Assembly: GCF_015240255.1 (NCBI RefSeq) | Contig: NZ_CP061205.1 | Span: 2,687,501-2,751,500, forward strand | Reading direction: 5' to 3' | Source of the DNA: Kordiimonas pumila | GTDB taxonomy: Bacteria; Pseudomonadota; Alphaproteobacteria; Sphingomonadales; Kordiimonadaceae | DNA length: 64,000 nt | Part shown: piece by piece, positions 25,569-35,451 of the stretch | Numbering within the stretch: the stretch's first letter is position 1 | Layout: each line of letters begins with the position of its first letter | Notes under the pieces: generated by a model | Seen by the model: the letters and a program-made list of their open reading frames with translations, nothing else | Database searches by the model: none | What the model was told of the DNA's origin: nothing | Position numbers and translations under genes: made by a program

Positions 25569-27827
25569 CTAAACTATTGCTCTTTGTTTATTGTCTGCTG
25601 TGCCCATATAACCGACATCACGGCTAAGGCCTCTCACACTTACAGGCACATCCATGGTGGCCATGCGATCAACATCTAAAATCAAGCACACACTGCCATC
25701 TCCAAGAATGGTGGCCGACGCGATACCATCAACAGCTCGAAAGTTTGTTTCCAGTGATTTGATAACCACTTGCTGCTGCCCCAGCAGATAATCAACAAGC
25801 AAGCCAACAACGGAGCCCCCATCGGCTTCAACCAGCACAACTAGCCCTTTGCTAGGGTCTGGCTCGCTATCTTCAATTTGGAAAATTTTAGCGACAGGTA
25901 CGATACGCAGATATTTACCACGTACGCGCATAACCATATTGCCATCAACCAAGTGATCTACATCAGCTTTTATGGGACGTACTGTTTCTACAATGCTATT
26001 GATAGGAACCACATATTTATGATCGCCAACTCCCACAATCATACCATCCAGCACGGCGAGTGTCAGGGGCAAGGTTAATTGAAAGCGGGTACCATGTCCG
26101 GGATGTGATTGAACTGATACCCGCCCCCCAAGGGATTGTATATTGCGGCGCACAACATCCATGCCTACGCCGCGCCCGGAAAGGTCTGTCACTTCCTCAG
26201 CAGTTGAAAAACCCGGGGCAAAAATAAGATTGTCAATTTCATCGTCAGTCAGTTGGGCATCCGCGGGCACAACACCCTTTTGCTTTGCTAATTCCAGCAC
26301 TTTTTTGCGGTTAATGCCTCTACCATCATCAACAACTTCAATTAGAATACGCCCACCCCGGTGCTCAGCAGACAGGCGAATAGTACCCTCTTCCGACTTA
26401 CCTGCAGCCAATCGCTCTGCCGGTGTTTCAAGACCGTGATCCATAGAGTTTCGGATCATGTGAATAAGGGGATCAGCCAATTCTTCAATGACTGTTTTAT
26501 CAACCTCGGTTGCCTCGCCGATAGTAACAAGCCTGATTTTCTTATCGAGTTTTTTAGAAACATCCCGCACGATACGCGGCATACGAGAGAAAACAGATTT
26601 CACAGGCTGCATGCGAATAGCCATCACATTTTCCTGTAACTCTCGAATATGCATCGAAAGCTCTTCCATGCCTGTTTCAACACGAGAATTCTGATTGTGT
26701 GAGGTGCTATTCACTTCCTGTGCAAGCATTGACTGCGTAATTACCAGTTCGCCCACCATGTTTACAAGCCTGTCAACACGGTCAATATCAACTCTTATAG
26801 AGCCTACACGAGGCTGATTAGCGCCATTTTGCTGCGCCACAGGATCACTCGGCACTTCCGTGTCTTTTGGTATGGCTATACCTTGAGGTGCTTTTGCTGG
26901 AGCCGCCACTACTGTCACTTCAGGAACAACAGGAGCCTCAGGCGCAGCTACATTGGCTTCACCCGCTGACATTTGACCTGCTTCAAGCGCCGCATCATCC
27001 ACAAAAAAGCCAAAGTCATCACCGTCATCATCAACCCGAGTATGGCTAACATCAACACTAACAACACTGCCACCAGCGCCGAGTGTTACGATTGTCAGGT
27101 CACAGTCATCTATAACAAATTCAAATACTTCATCAATTTCATCTCGGCCTTTATCAGTAACAAGGTCCATAACCCAGCTAAAATAGGCATCTTCTGGTTC
27201 AAGTGCCTCAAAAGGTGGCAAGCGTGAGGTATCAATCGTTAGGCTTAGTTCGCCAAGGTCGCGCAGCTCTCTAATAATCAGGAGTGGCTCATTTGCATGA
27301 CGATACATTGCTTCCTTGGGGGTGAATTCAATTCTGAAATGTTGCCGCGTATCCCCCTTATCACCTGGTGTTGCCAACGGCTTTTCAGTGTTAGCACCAT
27401 CAACGATGGGGGCTGGTGCAGAAGCTGGGTCACCTAAAAAGGCCTCAATGGCATCAAGAGCTTCCTGCCCGTAAAGCGGGTCCGGTATTTCATCTTTTTG
27501 AGCAAACTCAACCAAGTCTGAAAGCACATCAAAACCGCGAAACAATGTTTCAACAACACTGTCTCCCACCTCAAGGCGAGACGTTCTCAGCTCATCAAGA
27601 AATGTTTCGAACTTATGGGTGAAATTCACCATCCGTTCAAAAGAAAAAGCGCCAGCCCCTGCCTTTATCGAATGCACAGCCCTGAAAATTGCATGCAGCG
27701 TTTCATTGCTGAAATCACCCGTTTCAAGGTCAGCCAGATATTGCTCTACGTCAGATAAAAGCTCATTACATTCTTCAAAGAATGTAAGCTTAAACTGAAG
27801 GAATGGATCGTCGCTCGAACCGGACAA
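25569..27827 (-). CDS. cheA: Chemotaxis sensor kinase CheA
   Basis: 752 residues. P1 Hpt domain with the phospho-accepting His in IFRAVHSIKAGAGAF near residue 51; a P2-like region (RIEFTPKEAMYRHANEPL) at about 165-260; a Pro/Ala linker; P3 dimerisation helices (IRVDIDRVDRLVNMVGELVI) near 347; P4 ATPase with DPLIHMIRNSMDHGLE near 450, VVDDGRGINRKKV near 495 and SGRGVGMDVVRRNI near 545; and the P5 CheW-like domain to the end. It autophosphorylates and passes phosphate to CheY, CheB and possibly the receiver-phosphatase. A TTG start at 27827 with GGGGA upstream gives the normal N-terminus. Confidence 0.96.
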   Translation of the reverse strand: MSGSSDDPFLQFKLTFFEECNELLSDVEQYLADLETGDFSNETLHAIFRAVHSIKAGAGAFSFERMVNFTHKFETFLDELRTSRLEVGDSVVETLFRGFDVLSDLVEFAQKDEIPDPLYGQEALDAIEAFLGDPASAPAPIVDGANTEKPLATPGDKGDTRQHFRIEFTPKEAMYRHANEPLLIIRELRDLGELSLTIDTSRLPPFEALEPEDAYFSWVMDLVTDKGRDEIDEVFEFVIDDCDLTIVTLGAGGSVVSVDVSHTRVDDDGDDFGFFVDDAALEAGQMSAGEANVAAPEAPVVPEVTVVAAPAKAPQGIAIPKDTEVPSDPVAQQNGANQPRVGSIRVDIDRVDRLVNMVGELVITQSMLAQEVNSTSHNQNSRVETGMEELSMHIRELQENVMAIRMQPVKSVFSRMPRIVRDVSKKLDKKIRLVTIGEATEVDKTVIEELADPLIHMIRNSMDHGLETPAERLAAGKSEEGTIRLSAEHRGGRILIEVVDDGRGINRKKVLELAKQKGVVPADAQLTDDEIDNLIFAPGFSTAEEVTDLSGRGVGMDVVRRNIQSLGGRVSVQSHPGHGTRFQLTLPLTLAVLDGMIVGVGDHKYVVPINSIVETVRPIKADVDHLVDGNMVMRVRGKYLRIVPVAKIFQIEDSEPDPSKGLVVLVEADGGSVVGLLVDYLLGQQQVVIKSLETNFRAVDGIASATILGDGSVCLILDVDRMATMDVPVSVRGLSRDVGYMGTADNKQRAIV

Positions 27828-27879
27828 ATAGTATCCCCTATTGTCATATTCTTTGCATCACTCAATGACACAAAGCGTT

Positions 27880-28245
27880 TTAAGCACATACTTTACCCAC
27901 AACTTGTAATAATTTTTCTGGAACAAAAGGCTTTACAATCCAGCCTGTTGCACCAGCTGCACGGCCTCTTTGCTTGAGGCTATCGTCAGATTCTGTTGTT
28001 AAAATTAATATTGGCGTTGCCCGAAAACGCGGGTCTTGCCGCAGCTTTTCAACAAGCTCAATCCCGTTCATATTCGGCATATTCACATCAGTGATAACCA
28101 AATCGACCATTTGACCGGTGAGTGCCGTCAGGGCGTTCACCCCATCATCAGCAAGCAGAACCTCATAGCCTGCACCTTTCAGTGTAAATGACACCATGTC
28201 TCGCATTGTCTTAGAATCATCCACTGCAAGGATTCTTTTGCTCAT
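27880..28245 (-). CDS. cheY: Single-domain response regulator CheY
   Basis: 121-residue receiver. RILAVDDSKTMRDMV holds the acidic pocket, VDLVITDVNMPNMNGIELVE the phospho-accepting Asp near residue 52, ILILTTESDD the Thr, and WIVKPFVPEKL the Lys. The start at ATG 28245 shares one base with the stop of the upstream STAS gene (TAATG), which implies translational coupling. It follows the STAS gene and precedes cheA by 52 bases. Its output, flagellar or not, is not shown in the window. Confidence 0.94.
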   Translation of the reverse strand: MSKRILAVDDSKTMRDMVSFTLKGAGYEVLLADDGVNALTALTGQMVDLVITDVNMPNMNGIELVEKLRQDPRFRATPILILTTESDDSLKQRGRAAGATGWIVKPFVPEKLLQVVGKVCA

Positions 28246-28562
28246 TATGAAATTCTCCACTGATCCAAATCTGTTCCCAGTCCAAGTGTTTCAAAGGCTT
28301 CACTTAAATATTCACTGGGGTTTTTTATTTGAAATGCACGTTCTGCATTTTTAAAAGCTTTTTGGGCTGCAACCAAAACTTCAATACACGGCGTTGAGAT
28401 GCGTTCAACATCGCTGCCTTCAATCAAAAGATCACCTTCAAGATCAAAAAACTCAAGAAGCTTATCTTTCAGGCCTTGTGCTGCCAACAAGTCCAAAACC
28501 TGAGGTAAGCTAAAGCTTAGGTTTTTATCTGATCGTGCATCAGCTTTGTTTTTTCGTACCAT
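28245..28562 (-). CDS. STAS-domain protein at the head of the chemotaxis operon
   Basis: 105 residues with the STAS-type pattern LPQVLDLLAAQGLKDKLLEFF, LEGDLLIEGSDVERISTPCIEVLVAAQKAF, FQIKNPSEYLSEAFETLGL. Unlike the second STAS protein of the operon, the DSxGLG loop is replaced by STPCIEV, as in STAS proteins of other che operons, so phosphorylation in the RsbV way is doubtful. The start at ATG 28562 has AAAGG 7 bases upstream; an earlier in-frame start at 28595 would add eleven residues. Its first-gene position suggests an array or CheY partner; role unknown. Confidence 0.8.
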   Translation of the reverse strand: MVRKNKADARSDKNLSFSLPQVLDLLAAQGLKDKLLEFFDLEGDLLIEGSDVERISTPCIEVLVAAQKAFKNAERAFQIKNPSEYLSEAFETLGLGTDLDQWRIS

Positions 28563-28739
28563 CTTAAAACCTTTGGAAGGTTCGATTCGCCCCAATAGCG
28601 TTGATAGTACGGTGAAATGATTAATTGATATTTAACGCCAATTTTATTAAATCAGGCACTTGTTATTTGTAGTGAGATAATAACTACAGAAAAGTATAAT
28701 ATAGTTTTCTGTGCCAGGCGTTTATTCACTTGTTATAGA

Positions 28740-29933
28740 TTAGCGCTGTATTAGCTCTTTTCTAACAAACCCAAAAAGCAATACTGATAACGCACCAACA
28801 AATACCATAAGACCTACCCCGGCTAGCATTGGTATATGCTGCGCATGCACATAAAGTGCCCCAGCGATCAGGGGCCCTGTTGATCGCCCTAAAGCCTGCA
28901 TGGATTGTATAGCCCCCAGTATTAACCCTCGTTCATTTGGTGTTGCCACCTTTGAACCCGTAGTAAGTATGGAGGTATTAAACAGTGCGCTCCCTGTTCC
29001 TGTCATGGTTACTGCAAGAAAAACCCAAACTGGAGAAGGACTATAAACCATCACAATTAAACCTACCGCCATCGATAGCGCACCGTATCTGGTAAGGTTT
29101 AATTCCCCGTATTTTTTTGCGAGGCGCCCAACAAGCCCCCCTTGCACAATAATGACAACAAGGCCTGCATACGCAAAGAGATAGCCTAAATCTTTCGGCC
29201 CCCATGAAAACCTGTCATGCGTAAAGTACGGCATAACGGGCTCCATTAAAGCAAGCGCCAGCGTGAAGAAAAACATCATCAGGCATATAACCATAAGGAT
29301 AGGCTTTGACTTTATATAGCGCAGTACTGCCAACTGTGCGATTGAACTATGACCTGCTGTATGTTCTTTGGTCTGCGCCAAATTGGCATCAGTTTTTGTG
29401 CGCCAAAAACAGGCTGCACCAAACCCCACCAAGACCATCAAGCATGAAAAGCTTGCAGGCAACGTAATAGAAGCCTGCCCCGCTTCAGAGTTGCCAAGAA
29501 ATGCCCCAAACGCAGGCCCTAAAGTGAAGGCCGTACCAATGCCCGCGCCCAAAGCCCCTAAACTGGCTGATCGCTTTTCTACAGTTGTTATATCTGTGGC
29601 GGCGGCAAATATAACAGGCACAACACCGGCACAAAAGCCCGCGCATGCAATTGTGACAGCCACCCCCACAAGGCCATTGCTGTAATTGGCCAAACAATAA
29701 TAACTCAGGCAGGATGTTATAAGCGCTACCATCATGACCGGTTTTCGACCAAGCCGGTCAGATAGCCGCCCAAGGAAAGGCCCCGCCATAAACTGTGCCA
29801 AGCTATAACACGCTAAAATCTGGGTTGCCTGTGCAGTGCTTGCGCCCAAGTTTTGCAGAAAAAACATAATAGTAGGCAATAAAAGTGCAAACGCTGCCAT
29901 TACCGAAAATACAATCAACACCAGTATTGGCAT
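28740..29933 (-). CDS. Major facilitator superfamily transporter
   Basis: 397 residues with about twelve membrane helices and the MFS motif GPFLGRLSDRLGRKPVMMV between helices 2 and 3 (near residue 55). Motif C-like GAGIGTAFTLGPAFGAFLG is near residue 150, typical of drug/H+ antiporters of the TCR/DHA1 type. Likely exports a drug-like or metabolite substrate across the inner membrane. Single gene on the minus strand, 144 bases from the start of the chemotaxis operon's 5' end. Confidence 0.88.
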   Translation of the reverse strand: MPILVLIVFSVMAAFALLLPTIMFFLQNLGASTAQATQILACYSLAQFMAGPFLGRLSDRLGRKPVMMVALITSCLSYYCLANYSNGLVGVAVTIACAGFCAGVVPVIFAAATDITTVEKRSASLGALGAGIGTAFTLGPAFGAFLGNSEAGQASITLPASFSCLMVLVGFGAACFWRTKTDANLAQTKEHTAGHSSIAQLAVLRYIKSKPILMVICLMMFFFTLALALMEPVMPYFTHDRFSWGPKDLGYLFAYAGLVVIIVQGGLVGRLAKKYGELNLTRYGALSMAVGLIVMVYSPSPVWVFLAVTMTGTGSALFNTSILTTGSKVATPNERGLILGAIQSMQALGRSTGPLIAGALYVHAQHIPMLAGVGLMVFVGALSVLLFGFVRKELIQR

Positions 29934-30037
29934 ACATAAACCCTAGCCGTTTTAGTTTACTGAAAACATCACACGGTATGACAGAGCCATCATAAGATGA
30001 CTAGCATCATTTATTTTTTACTGAGTGCGGCTCTTTC

Positions 30038-32149
30038 TCACGGGGTATTGTCCGCCTCATCATCACTGCCTTCTGCTTCAGGCTCACCCTCCTCTGTTGC
30101 ACCGTTTTCTTTCTCAACGTCCTCCAGCGCTTTTGCTTCTTCCGCTTTCAAGCGCTCTGCTTCAAGCTTTGCTTTTTCTTCCATTTTTATGGTCACGGCG
30201 CGTTCTATATCTGCCCTGCGCTGCACTTTTTCCGCTGTTTTACCTGATTCAAGTTCCAGCCATTCTGCTATTTTACCATCCAGATATTCAATAAGACCGG
30301 CATTTCCGGCTGCTAGTTTCTTCGCTTTATTGGCCTTAGTAATGGCAGATGAAGTATAGTCAATACTGGCCAAAGCCTCGGCATGATCGGCAAGAATAAT
30401 AGCTGAGTTTGGATAAGCATGCTCTGCCTTTTCCAAAAGCCTTATCGCATCGCGCCCTTCGCCCAGTTCCAGATAGGTGCGCCCCAACATGCCTTCCACA
30501 TGGTGATCATCAGGGAAACGCTTAAGCACAGCTTCAAGGTCAGGCTTAGCTCTGGCATAATTGTTTATGCTAACATAGGCTACACCCCGGTTTTTAAGGG
30601 CTGACATATAATCAGGCGTAATACTTAACGCTTTTGAATAATGTACAATAGCCTCTTCAAAGCGGCGCTGTTTATAGCGTACAGCCCCCATCAGGTTGTA
30701 AGATAATGCCGCATCTGGGTGTTGTTCCACCATTTTAGTAACAACTTCCTCCGCTTCAGCAAGCTTGTTACTATCAAGCAACATATTTACCAGCAACGTT
30801 GTACTGGTCATATCAGTGTAAGAAGCACCAGAGAGTTCAGCAAGTTCCGCTATAGCCTGCTCTTTATCGCCTCTAGAGTAATCTGTCAGTGCCAGCCTGC
30901 GGGTCAATGAATCTATCAGTGCCTGATCTACAGGGTCTTTGCTTTCTGCCAGTTTTTTTGCTTTTTTAAGCCACCCCCGCATGGCAGGTACATCATCATT
31001 CATGCCTGTCACTGCAGATGCCAGCAAATGCGCATCAAGGTCTGTGCTATCTGCTTTCAATAAGGGCTCCAAAGTCTGCAAAGACTTTTTGGCATACCCG
31101 CGCCTACCATAACTTTCAGCTAGAATAAGCCGGGTTACACGATCACTTGGAACAAGCTTAAGAAAGTCTTCAAGGTACGGTATTGCGGTCACATATTTAC
31201 CAAGCCTGAAAGTCACATGCCCGTATGTTCGAATCGCAGGAGGATAGCGCCGGGTTATTTCCTGTGCTCTTAACAAAAGCTCCTCTGCCGTTTGCAAGTC
31301 ACCCTCAGTCGCCAACATTAAGGCAGAATAAAACCTCGCCATAGGGTGTTCTGGTGTATTTTCATACACTTTTTGAAGCGCCTCACGGGCCAAGGGATAA
31401 TTTTCTTCATCCACATAAATACCGGCTAGTTCCAGATACGCCAGGTCATTCGGGGATTGCAGGCTAATAGACTTCTGTAAATGATTTTTGGCAGTTTCAA
31501 AATCAAGTTTGTATTTTGCTGTTGCCCCCAAAAGATATTCTATAAGAGGGTCGTCATCCGTTAGCCCCGCCGCTTTTTGTGCCAGCGTGTGTGCACTTTC
31601 AAAGCGGCCCATCATCAAATCAAGCTGGGCAAGGCCCGCGTATGCTCTAAATTTTTCAGGATCTAGCTTGACAGCCTCATTATAAAACTCTGCGGCTTTT
31701 TCAAATTCATTATCTTCAAGGCTGATATCGCCTTTCATCAATAGTGCTTCGTAATGCTCGTCACCTGTATAGTCATATTTATCAAGCTCTTCCTCAGCCT
31801 CCTCTAGTTTACGCTGCATCATAAGGGCTTTGGCCATGGAAATGGATGTGCCAGCTTCTTCAGCACCGCCTTTACGCGCTTTTTCAAGCGCCACTTCGGC
31901 AGCAACACCGTCAAGCCGTTTCATAAGGATATCAGCCTCCTGAAGGTGGTCTTCCTTATTGGCAACCTCCAGCACATCCTGCTCGCGAATAATTTTTAAG
32001 GCCTGATCATACTCACCTCTATCAATGAGTGCCTGAACATCTGCCGTATCAAAAGCAGTATAGTCCACTTTATCTTCCTCGTCGTCACTGCTGCTACAAG
32101 CATGCAAAGCGACCGCTATTGATATAAGTGCTACTTTACTGCGTATCAT
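30038..32149 (-). CDS. TPR-repeat lipoprotein-like protein, PrsT-like (copy 1)
   Basis: 703 residues. N-terminal signal with a lipobox-like LHAC (VALISIAVALHACSSS), then many tandem TPR units through residue ~600 (e.g. ALLMKGDISLEDNEFEKAAEFYNEAV; SYNLMGAVRYKQRRFEEAIVHYSKAL), and a highly charged C-terminal tail rich in Glu/Lys/Ala that ends in an acidic run. It resembles the TPR lipoproteins found with PEP-CTERM/exosortase systems (PrsT), though shorter. It is divergent from a PEP-CTERM protein gene and collinear with the second copy at 33178-35268, including SSAITKANKAKKLAAGNAGL near the end. Probably acts in the periplasm or at the membrane in sorting or polymer export (inference). Confidence 0.78.
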   Translation of the reverse strand: MIRSKVALISIAVALHACSSSDDEEDKVDYTAFDTADVQALIDRGEYDQALKIIREQDVLEVANKEDHLQEADILMKRLDGVAAEVALEKARKGGAEEAGTSISMAKALMMQRKLEEAEEELDKYDYTGDEHYEALLMKGDISLEDNEFEKAAEFYNEAVKLDPEKFRAYAGLAQLDLMMGRFESAHTLAQKAAGLTDDDPLIEYLLGATAKYKLDFETAKNHLQKSISLQSPNDLAYLELAGIYVDEENYPLAREALQKVYENTPEHPMARFYSALMLATEGDLQTAEELLLRAQEITRRYPPAIRTYGHVTFRLGKYVTAIPYLEDFLKLVPSDRVTRLILAESYGRRGYAKKSLQTLEPLLKADSTDLDAHLLASAVTGMNDDVPAMRGWLKKAKKLAESKDPVDQALIDSLTRRLALTDYSRGDKEQAIAELAELSGASYTDMTSTTLLVNMLLDSNKLAEAEEVVTKMVEQHPDAALSYNLMGAVRYKQRRFEEAIVHYSKALSITPDYMSALKNRGVAYVSINNYARAKPDLEAVLKRFPDDHHVEGMLGRTYLELGEGRDAIRLLEKAEHAYPNSAIILADHAEALASIDYTSSAITKANKAKKLAAGNAGLIEYLDGKIAEWLELESGKTAEKVQRRADIERAVTIKMEEKAKLEAERLKAEEAKALEDVEKENGATEEGEPEAEGSDDEADNTP

Positions 32150-32406
32150 TTGTCCCCGCTCCCTAAATGCGCTGTTTGGAATACCATCTTTTAAGAACTA
32201 TAAGGCCCTTTTGCCACTGATAAACGTCATCTACAACCCAACAAAACAAGCTTTGATATTTCATTAAAAAAAGCTGATCTAGTAAAATTCTTTTCCCATA
32301 AACCCATTTTTATGCTACTCCGCACAGCAGAATGAATATTTAGGGTAATATTCAGCTTTAACCATCTGTTAGTGTTCATCTTATAACATACTGCTGTTAA
32401 CACAGA

Positions 32407-33069
32407 ATGGGTAAAAAAATGAAAAACTTTGGATTTTTAATCAAGTCTACCTGTTGTGCTGCACTGGTAGCATTTGCCAGTATCGGCGCTAAAGCCACAT
32501 ATCATTATTATGATATTTCTGCTGATGCCGGTTCCTATAGCCCAATTGTACTTGGTGAAGACCTTCAACTAGATGCTTGTGGCTCCGATGTACATCAGGC
32601 TGTCGCTGTTGGTTACACATCCAATGAAGTTTATAACATCTGCTCTGAAATTCCGAGTTATTCGATTTTTGGCCTGCGCTGGGAAATTACATTTAATAAT
32701 GTGACACAGGTGATTGGCGAATATCTCTCCCACAACATGGCAAATGGCCTTTCGATTTCAGTCGCAACCGGGGCTGGAACCTTAATATCTCAGGCAGGTA
32801 GCTATTCCATCGGCCTGTGGGTTGGCTTTGCAGACAATTCCAGTTTCTCCCTACCTTGCTATGCGCCTTACAGCGTTGGCTATACAGGGGACGATTCAGG
32901 GTATATTCAATCGCAAAGTGGATACCGGAACCTAGATTACGATACAGCGTCCCTATCAGTTACAGCACCCGCTGCTGTACCAGAGCCTGCCGCAGCGTTT
33001 CTCTTGCTGCCAGCCCTCATTATACTATCGCGCAGACAGCGCAAGTTACAGAAAGCAGGCCGCGCATAA
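32407..33069 (+). CDS. Secreted PEP-CTERM sorting-domain protein (copy 1)
   Basis: 220 residues. Signal peptide (STCCAALVAFASIGAKA, cleavage after AKA near residue 29) gives a mature start TYHYYDI. The middle has four or more Cys and YSPIVLGEDLQLDACGS, shared with copy 2. The C-terminus is a classic sorting tail: VPEP, a hydrophobic stretch (AAAFLLLPALIIL) and a basic end (SRRQRK). Exosortase would cleave at PEP. No clear Shine-Dalgarno site is seen; ATG 32407 or 32419 may be used. Divergent from the TPR gene, with a terminator after it. Confidence 0.85.
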   Translation: MGKKMKNFGFLIKSTCCAALVAFASIGAKATYHYYDISADAGSYSPIVLGEDLQLDACGSDVHQAVAVGYTSNEVYNICSEIPSYSIFGLRWEITFNNVTQVIGEYLSHNMANGLSISVATGAGTLISQAGSYSIGLWVGFADNSSFSLPCYAPYSVGYTGDDSGYIQSQSGYRNLDYDTASLSVTAPAAVPEPAAAFLLLPALIILSRRQRKLQKAGRA

Positions 33070-33093
33070 TATCCTCCTATAGTTTACGGCATT

Positions 33094-33132
33094 AAAAAAC
33101 ACCCGGCCAATAAATTGACCGGGTGTTTTTTG
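33094..33132. terminator. Bidirectional rho-independent terminator
   Basis: A GC-rich inverted repeat, ACACCCGG with CCGGGTGT, is flanked by an A run on the left (33094-33099) and a T run on the right (33125-33131). It lies between the convergent PEP-CTERM copy 1 gene and TPR copy 2 gene, so it can end transcripts from both sides. Confidence 0.85.
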
Positions 33133-33177
33133 TTTAGTGTTCAGATTTGCTATTCTTAATTTATGTGGCTTCAGGTT

Positions 33178-35268
33178 TTATGGAGCTTCAGAAGCAGATT
33201 GTTCTGATTTTTCCGCTTCCAGCTTTGCCGCAGCTTCTGCTTCTGCGCGCTCCTGCTGCTCTTTTTCAAGCTTTATTTTTTCGGAGACAGCCTCTTTCAT
33301 CTCCGCTTCTTTTTTAGCTCTTTCCGCTTTTTTATCAGCCTCAACCTTTGCCCACTCTTTCATTTTTTCGTCAAGATAAATGGAAAGGCCGGCGTTTGCA
33401 CTTGCAAGGGCTCTCGCTTTTTTCGCCTTTGTAATAGCTGACGCAGTATAACCATCACCAGCCAGGGCTTCCGCATAATCTGTTAATATTAAGGGCGCAT
33501 CGGGTAAAACCAGCTCAGCTTTTTCAAGAAACACTGCAGCTTTTCTATAATCCCCTTTTTCTAGATACGTACGCCCCATGGAGCTAAATACCTGTGCGTC
33601 CGAGGGCAGTAAGATAAGGGCTGCCTCAAAATCTTTAAGTGCATTATCAAACTGCTTACTTGCCAAATATGCCAACCCTCTATTTTTAAGAGCAGAGGCA
33701 TATTCCGAATTATTTTCAAGTGCAGCATTATACGATTCTATAGCGGAGTCTAAATTACCCTGCAGATAATAAACAACCCCTATCAGGTTTGATGCAATGT
33801 TGTTTTCCGGCTCTATTTTTCTAATTTTAGAAACTGTTTCTTTCACCCCATCAAGATCATTCATGCTGAGTTGAACATTCGCAAGGAACATCAAGTTATC
33901 AATATTCTGAGGCTCTTTCTTGTAAAGGTCTTCTAAAAGCGCAACAGACTGTTTGATATCGCCAGACAAAAACCGTGAAAGTGCAATCTTTGTTTCAATA
34001 AGCCGAGCCCTTTGACCTGCCAGCTCTTCCGGCACATTAGCGCTTATTTCTTGGGCTTTCTCAAAATACTCAATGGCTTTACGAAGTTCCCCTTTTGCAG
34101 CCATTGCTGACGCCTGCAACAAATAAGCATCCTGATCAGGTTCTTCCACATCTAAAAGCGGTTTGAGTTTCAACATAGCTTGGTCTGCCATGCCGCGCTT
34201 TGTCAGACATTCAACCAGTTCAAGCCGTACCGTTCTATCACCCGGTATAGCTTCTAAAAACCGCTCAAGCGGCTTTATCGCGGTGCTACACTTATCCAAT
34301 TCGTAGGAAACCATGCCGTAAACTCTGGCGGCAGGCAGATAGTTCTGAGTTAGTTCCCCCGTTAAAACAAGCAGCCTGTTTGCTTCGATGAAATCACCTT
34401 TTCTGGCCGCAATAAGTGCGGAATAATAGCGTGCCATACTATTGGTTTCATCTTCAGCATATACAATATCAAGCTGTTTTTCAGCCGCTTCAACGTTGTT
34501 TTCATCTATATGGATACTAGCAAGCGCAAGCCGGGCAGCAATATTGCTTTCGCGCACTTCCGCAGATTTCAGCAAATACTTTTTAGCCGTTTCCAAATCA
34601 CCCTGATATCGTGCAACCATGCCTGCTGTATATAAAACGATCGGGTCTTCCGGCTGCAGGTCCATAGCCTTATCAGACATGTCTTTCGCATTATCCAAAT
34701 TGCCCTGTTCAAATTCAAATAAGGCCATCCCGGCATAGCCGCGAAAATCGTCAGGGCTTTCGTCAATCGCAAGCTGAAAATACAGTACAGCCTTTTCATT
34801 ATCTTTTTGAATTTTAGCAATATCACCTTGCAGAATATAGGCGTCGGTATAATCTTCCTTCCGCATATCCTTTGCGGAGAGAATTTTTTTAGCGGCTCCG
34901 ATATCCCCTTGAAGGAAAAGCGCTTTTGCCTTTGGGATAAGCAGTTCAAGCGGATCAACACCAGCATCAATCAATTTTTCTATAGCAGCCTCAGCGCCAA
35001 TACCGTCCAGGTTTTCCATACGGATACGAAGTAAAAGCTGATAATCCTCAACAGTGGAAACCTCAAGTTTCTGGCGTTCCAGCAATATAAATAGCGCATC
35101 ATCATGCTTTCCTTCATCCACAAGGTCCGCAAGTTTTTCCACTTTATAGTTTTCATAATATTCAGGTTTTTTTGTTTCCACGTCGCTGTCTGAACAGCCT
35201 GCAAGAAACAGAGAAAGGCCAATAGCAGTATACTGTAATAATTTAACTTTGTGACGCGCGCGGTACAT
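33178..35268 (-). CDS. TPR-repeat lipoprotein, PrsT-like (copy 2)
   Basis: 696 residues. A clear lipoprotein signal with LFLAGC (lipid-modified Cys near residue 24), then tandem TPR units to residue ~600 (e.g. AYILQGDIAKIQKDNEKAVLYFQLAI; ASNLIGVVYYLQGNLDSAIESYNAAL) and a long charged coiled-coil tail rich in Lys, Glu and Ala. It is collinear with copy 1 over the whole length, with conserved YTASAITKAKKARALASANAGL near the end. The ATG at 35268 with GGGGA upstream is preferred. Divergent from PEP-CTERM copy 2 by 183 bases. Probably anchored to the inner or outer membrane facing the periplasm. Confidence 0.82.
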   Translation of the reverse strand: MYRARHKVKLLQYTAIGLSLFLAGCSDSDVETKKPEYYENYKVEKLADLVDEGKHDDALFILLERQKLEVSTVEDYQLLLRIRMENLDGIGAEAAIEKLIDAGVDPLELLIPKAKALFLQGDIGAAKKILSAKDMRKEDYTDAYILQGDIAKIQKDNEKAVLYFQLAIDESPDDFRGYAGMALFEFEQGNLDNAKDMSDKAMDLQPEDPIVLYTAGMVARYQGDLETAKKYLLKSAEVRESNIAARLALASIHIDENNVEAAEKQLDIVYAEDETNSMARYYSALIAARKGDFIEANRLLVLTGELTQNYLPAARVYGMVSYELDKCSTAIKPLERFLEAIPGDRTVRLELVECLTKRGMADQAMLKLKPLLDVEEPDQDAYLLQASAMAAKGELRKAIEYFEKAQEISANVPEELAGQRARLIETKIALSRFLSGDIKQSVALLEDLYKKEPQNIDNLMFLANVQLSMNDLDGVKETVSKIRKIEPENNIASNLIGVVYYLQGNLDSAIESYNAALENNSEYASALKNRGLAYLASKQFDNALKDFEAALILLPSDAQVFSSMGRTYLEKGDYRKAAVFLEKAELVLPDAPLILTDYAEALAGDGYTASAITKAKKARALASANAGLSIYLDEKMKEWAKVEADKKAERAKKEAEMKEAVSEKIKLEKEQQERAEAEAAAKLEAEKSEQSASEAP

Positions 35269-35451
35269 GAAAGCCATCCCCAAAAACTATAATAATTAGT
35301 TAACCTTACAATTCCAGCATTGCATGAAAAATCGAAATTGCAAGTGCTTGTTGATATGTGCTATTATATATTCAATTGTATTTAGAGCACATTATAAACG
35401 GACAGATATATGTTGTCGAATTTAGTGTGTTAGTATCGCCTGGAGTTGGCA

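Noticed and set aside
32150-32406. Sigma-54 promoter for the PEP-CTERM gene, as known for some PrsR-controlled genes
   Set aside because: No GG-N10-GC -24/-12 element with proper spacing could be found by eye.
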